The position numbers were made by a program, and so were the translations under genes. The notes beneath the pieces are model-generated. The model was not told the origin of the DNA. It saw nothing but the letters and a program-made list of their open reading frames with translations, and did not search any database. Source: Nitrospirota bacterium (GTDB taxonomy: Bacteria > Nitrospirota > Nitrospiria > Nitrospirales > UBA8639). Taken from it: 17,235 bases of DNA. How positions within the stretch are numbered: the first letter of the stretch is position 1; the number at the start of each line of letters is the position of its first letter. The stretch covers positions 1 to 17,235 of the forward strand of contig QIMB01000483.1 in NCBI GenBank assembly GCA_003233615.1, read 5' to 3'. This document shows positions 15,458-17,235 of this stretch, piece by piece.

Positions 15458-15550
15458 AGTTGTCATGTTGAGCTGGAAGCCGAACATCTCACCTTGCCTA
15501 GCGCCCATTGAGTTTGGCTCAGATCTTTCGAGATGCTCAGGATGACAACT
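15458..15550. repeat. 93-bp inverted-repeat element (TTGTCATCCTGAGC type)
   Basis: AGTTGTCATGTTGAGC at 15458-15473 and GCTCAGGATGACAACT at 15535-15550 are inverted repeats matching at 14 of 16 positions. CAGATCTTTCGAGATGCTCAGGATGACA at the right side resembles the widespread intergenic GTCATCCTGAGC...GATCT repeats of many bacterial genomes. It lies between the convergent prsR and argJ genes and could form a hairpin serving as a two-way terminator. A second inverted pair, CTAGGCAAG (15424) and CTTGCCTAG (15493), overlaps it. Confidence 0.6.
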
Positions 15551-15581
15551 CCATTCATGGCAGTCTATGCGGTAATATTAT

Positions 15582-16775
15582 TTAGGACCGGTACGAGGCA
15601 TTAATCTTGACGTAATCATAGGTCAAATCTGTTGTCCATTGTGTGGCCGTTCCCTTGCCCATCCCTAATGATACTGAAATCGTAAACGATGGACGTTGCA
15701 TGATTTTTTGAATCTGTTGTTCAATGCGCGGGCCTAATCCTTTTCCGTCTTTCACTATGATGCTCTGATTAAAGGCGATCACGATGCGATCAGGGCGAAG
15801 AGTATACCCCGATCGTCCTAGTGCCGCTATGATGCGACCCCAATTCGGATCGGCACCAAAAATGGCCGTCTTGACGAGTAACGAAGTGGCCAGAGTCTGG
15901 ACAATGCTTTTGGCGGCTTTCTGACTCTGAGCCTCATTGACTTGGATTTTAACGACTTTTGTAGCGCCTTCTCCATCCCGACAAATGTCCATGGCTAATG
16001 AGTGGCAGGCTTCAGTCAAAATATTTTGAAATTGCACATGGGCCGAACCTGTCGAGCCAATTGTTCTATTCCCTGCCTTCCCATTGGCCAAGCTTAAGAC
16101 GGTGTCATTCGTGCTGGAATCCCCATCGACAGTGATGCAATTAAATGTTTGCTCGACGGCCTTGCGCAACATTGTTTGCAAGGATTTTGTCTCAATCACT
16201 GCATCGGTGGTGAGATAGGCCAACATGGTGGCCATATCAGGGTGTATCATTCCTGATCCCTTGGCCATCCCACCTATGGTAACTATTTTTCCCCCAATTC
16301 GCTGTTGTAAGGCAATAGTTTTCGTTCGTGTGTCTGTGGTTATGATGGCGCGAGCGGCGTGTTGATGACCTGTTTTTGTTAACTGGGACGCCAAAATGGG
16401 AATCCCTTTTCTTAAGGCTGGCATTGGGAGTGGAACACCAATGACGCCGGTCGAGCCAACAAAGACATATTGTTTCGGAATGCCTAACGCCGCTGCAACA
16501 AGCCGGGCCGTTTCGACGGTATTCTTGGTGCCCTCAGAACCAGTAAAGGCATTCGCGTTTCCACTATTAATAATGAAGGCTTGGCCCAGTCTTTTTTTAA
16601 GATGTTGTCGATCCAGAAGTACGGCTGCAGCGGGGATAGTATTTTTTGTGAAGACCCCGGCTATGGGTCCAGGTCTTTCTGAAACCACAAGCGCCGTCTG
16701 TTTGATGCCGGCATGAATTCCTGCTGCAACAAACCCTTTGGGTGCGGTGATCCCACCTTTTAATCGGTTAGGCAT
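15582..16775 (-). CDS. argJ: Bifunctional glutamate N-acetyltransferase / amino-acid acetyltransferase ArgJ
   Basis: A 397-residue protein of the usual ArgJ length. It moves the acetyl group from N-acetylornithine to glutamate in the cyclic arginine pathway; bifunctional forms also use acetyl-CoA. The precursor self-cleaves before a threonine in KGSGMIHPDMATML, here T183, which becomes the N-terminal nucleophile of the beta chain. Other landmarks are GVFTKN (40-45), FIINSGNANAFTG (67-79) with the oxyanion-type GSTGVIG (107-113), TVDGDSSTNDT, and GADPNWGRI toward the end. Nothing essential looks missing. Whether it is mono- or bifunctional cannot be read from sequence; an argA gene elsewhere would bear on it. 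argC lies 185 bases upstream on the same strand, an argC-argJ order common in bacteria. Confidence 0.93.
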   Translation of the reverse strand: MPNRLKGGITAPKGFVAAGIHAGIKQTALVVSERPGPIAGVFTKNTIPAAAVLLDRQHLKKRLGQAFIINSGNANAFTGSEGTKNTVETARLVAAALGIPKQYVFVGSTGVIGVPLPMPALRKGIPILASQLTKTGHQHAARAIITTDTRTKTIALQQRIGGKIVTIGGMAKGSGMIHPDMATMLAYLTTDAVIETKSLQTMLRKAVEQTFNCITVDGDSSTNDTVLSLANGKAGNRTIGSTGSAHVQFQNILTEACHSLAMDICRDGEGATKVVKIQVNEAQSQKAAKSIVQTLATSLLVKTAIFGADPNWGRIIAALGRSGYTLRPDRIVIAFNQSIIVKDGKGLGPRIEQQIQKIMQRPSFTISVSLGMGKGTATQWTTDLTYDYVKINASYRS

Positions 16776-16960
16776 TGTTTAGCTCTGTTTTACTGAGTAC
16801 GTAAAGGCGTTGGGGAAATCTTCCAGCATCGTTCTCTGAATCAGTGAAAAGGGAGATGGGTGAAGTGAGAAAGAAGAGAGATGAAAAGCTTGTCGTTTCT
16901 CCTTGCTCATTTTCCTTTTCCCTTCCTCTTTTTGCTCCTCACTACGTACTTGTTTTGCTT
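16776..16960 (-). other. argC-argJ spacer with purine/pyrimidine-biased tracts
   Basis: A 185-base spacer. The plus strand is purine-rich from about 16846 to 16886 (AAAAGGGAGATGGGTGAAG...) and then pyrimidine-rich from about 16896 to 16940 (TTTCCTTTTCCCTTCCTC). The two halves are only loosely complementary. An 82-codon open frame here on the minus strand has low-complexity composition and overlaps the end of argC; I do not regard it as a gene. Confidence 0.5.
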
Positions 16961-17235
16961 CTATGGAAAAATCCCGGGACTGGTTAATCCTAATGTTTCT
17001 GGAAATCCTGCCATGAGATTCATGCATTGAATGGCTTGTCCTGCTGCCCCTTTGACCAGATTGTCGATGGCCCCGATGCTAATGATATGACCCGTTCGAG
17101 GGTCATAAGTCGCACTCAAATCGCAAAAGTTTGCCCCACGCATATTCCGAGGATTGACTGATTCAGCCTGAGGAAACACTCGAATAAAGTGTTCATCTTT
17201 ATAGAAATCCTGGTACACATGTTCAATGTCAGCAG
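16961..17235 (-). CDS. argC: N-acetyl-gamma-glutamyl-phosphate reductase ArgC, C-terminal part
   Basis: The frame is open to the window edge, so only about 90 C-terminal residues are present. They read DIEHVYQDFYKDEHFIRV, then NMRGANFCDLSATYDP and IGAIDNLVKGAAGQAIQCMN, ending MAGFPETLGL...: the conserved end of ArgC, where the AIDNLVKGAAGQA helix packs near the NADP site. The enzyme reduces N-acetylglutamyl phosphate to the semialdehyde, two steps before the ArgJ acetyl transfer in the same cycle. The catalytic cysteine lies outside the window. Confidence 0.93.
   Translation of the reverse strand, partial: ADIEHVYQDFYKDEHFIRVFPQAESVNPRNMRGANFCDLSATYDPRTGHIISIGAIDNLVKGAAGQAIQCMNLMAGFPETLGLTSPGIFP

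Noticed and set aside
16779..17027. 82-codon minus-strand open frame over the argC-argJ spacer
   Set aside because: It overlaps the conserved end of argC in another frame, and its remainder is low-complexity sequence from purine/pyrimidine tracts.

Overview
This 17.2 kb window is a chromosomal segment of a Gram-negative bacterium. The best guess is the Nitrospirota (Nitrospira-like). The basis is a PrsK/PrsR pair (the regulators of PEP-CTERM/exosortase-A exopolysaccharide systems), two sigma-54 enhancer-binding proteins, and an intergenic repeat beginning GAATGTTCAAAAA that resembles repeats I recall from Nitrospira genomes. The taxonomic call is inference, because no rRNA or marker gene is present.

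Layout, left to right. (1) 1-3171: the 3' end of a POT-family transporter, then a DUF6445-type putative Fe(II)/2-oxoglutarate oxygenase on the minus strand, divergent from a PLP-dependent amino-acid decarboxylase on the plus strand. (2) 3172-4673: an IS630-type insertion sequence whose transposase is broken at two homopolymer runs, a palindromic intergenic repeat, and a tRNA-Arg(CCT) gene. (3) 4813-11345: a signalling and envelope block, all on the plus strand: a Wzc/BY-kinase-like polysaccharide co-polymerase, a possible 49-codon ORF, a GlrK/QseE-like sensor kinase, a QseG-like lipoprotein and a GlrR/QseF-like sigma-54 response regulator. (4) 11346-12650: a gene-poor stretch holding a decayed IS200/IS605 TnpA gene between short repeated hairpin ends. 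(5) 12669-15406: the soluble half of a PrsK histidine kinase followed by the response regulator PrsR. (6) 15582-17235, minus strand: argJ and the 3' end of argC, the acetylated-intermediate branch of arginine synthesis.

How the genes may work together: the BY-kinase-like protein would control chain length and assembly of an exopolysaccharide. The two phosphorelays, each ending in a sigma-54-dependent activator with an intact GAFTGA loop, are plausible controllers of envelope and EPS genes. The GlrK-lipoprotein-GlrR order matches the enterobacterial glrK-yfhG(qseG)-glrR operon, but here an intergenic repeat has entered just before glrR. The argC-argJ genes are an unrelated biosynthetic unit converging on prsR.

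The most notable structures outside the genes are three copies of one palindromic intergenic element (about 90-160 bp, one with its centre deleted), each in front of a gene start or the tRNA. A second element, a 93-bp inverted repeat, lies between prsR and argJ. I see no CRISPR array, phage genes, toxin-antitoxin pair or clear new defence system.
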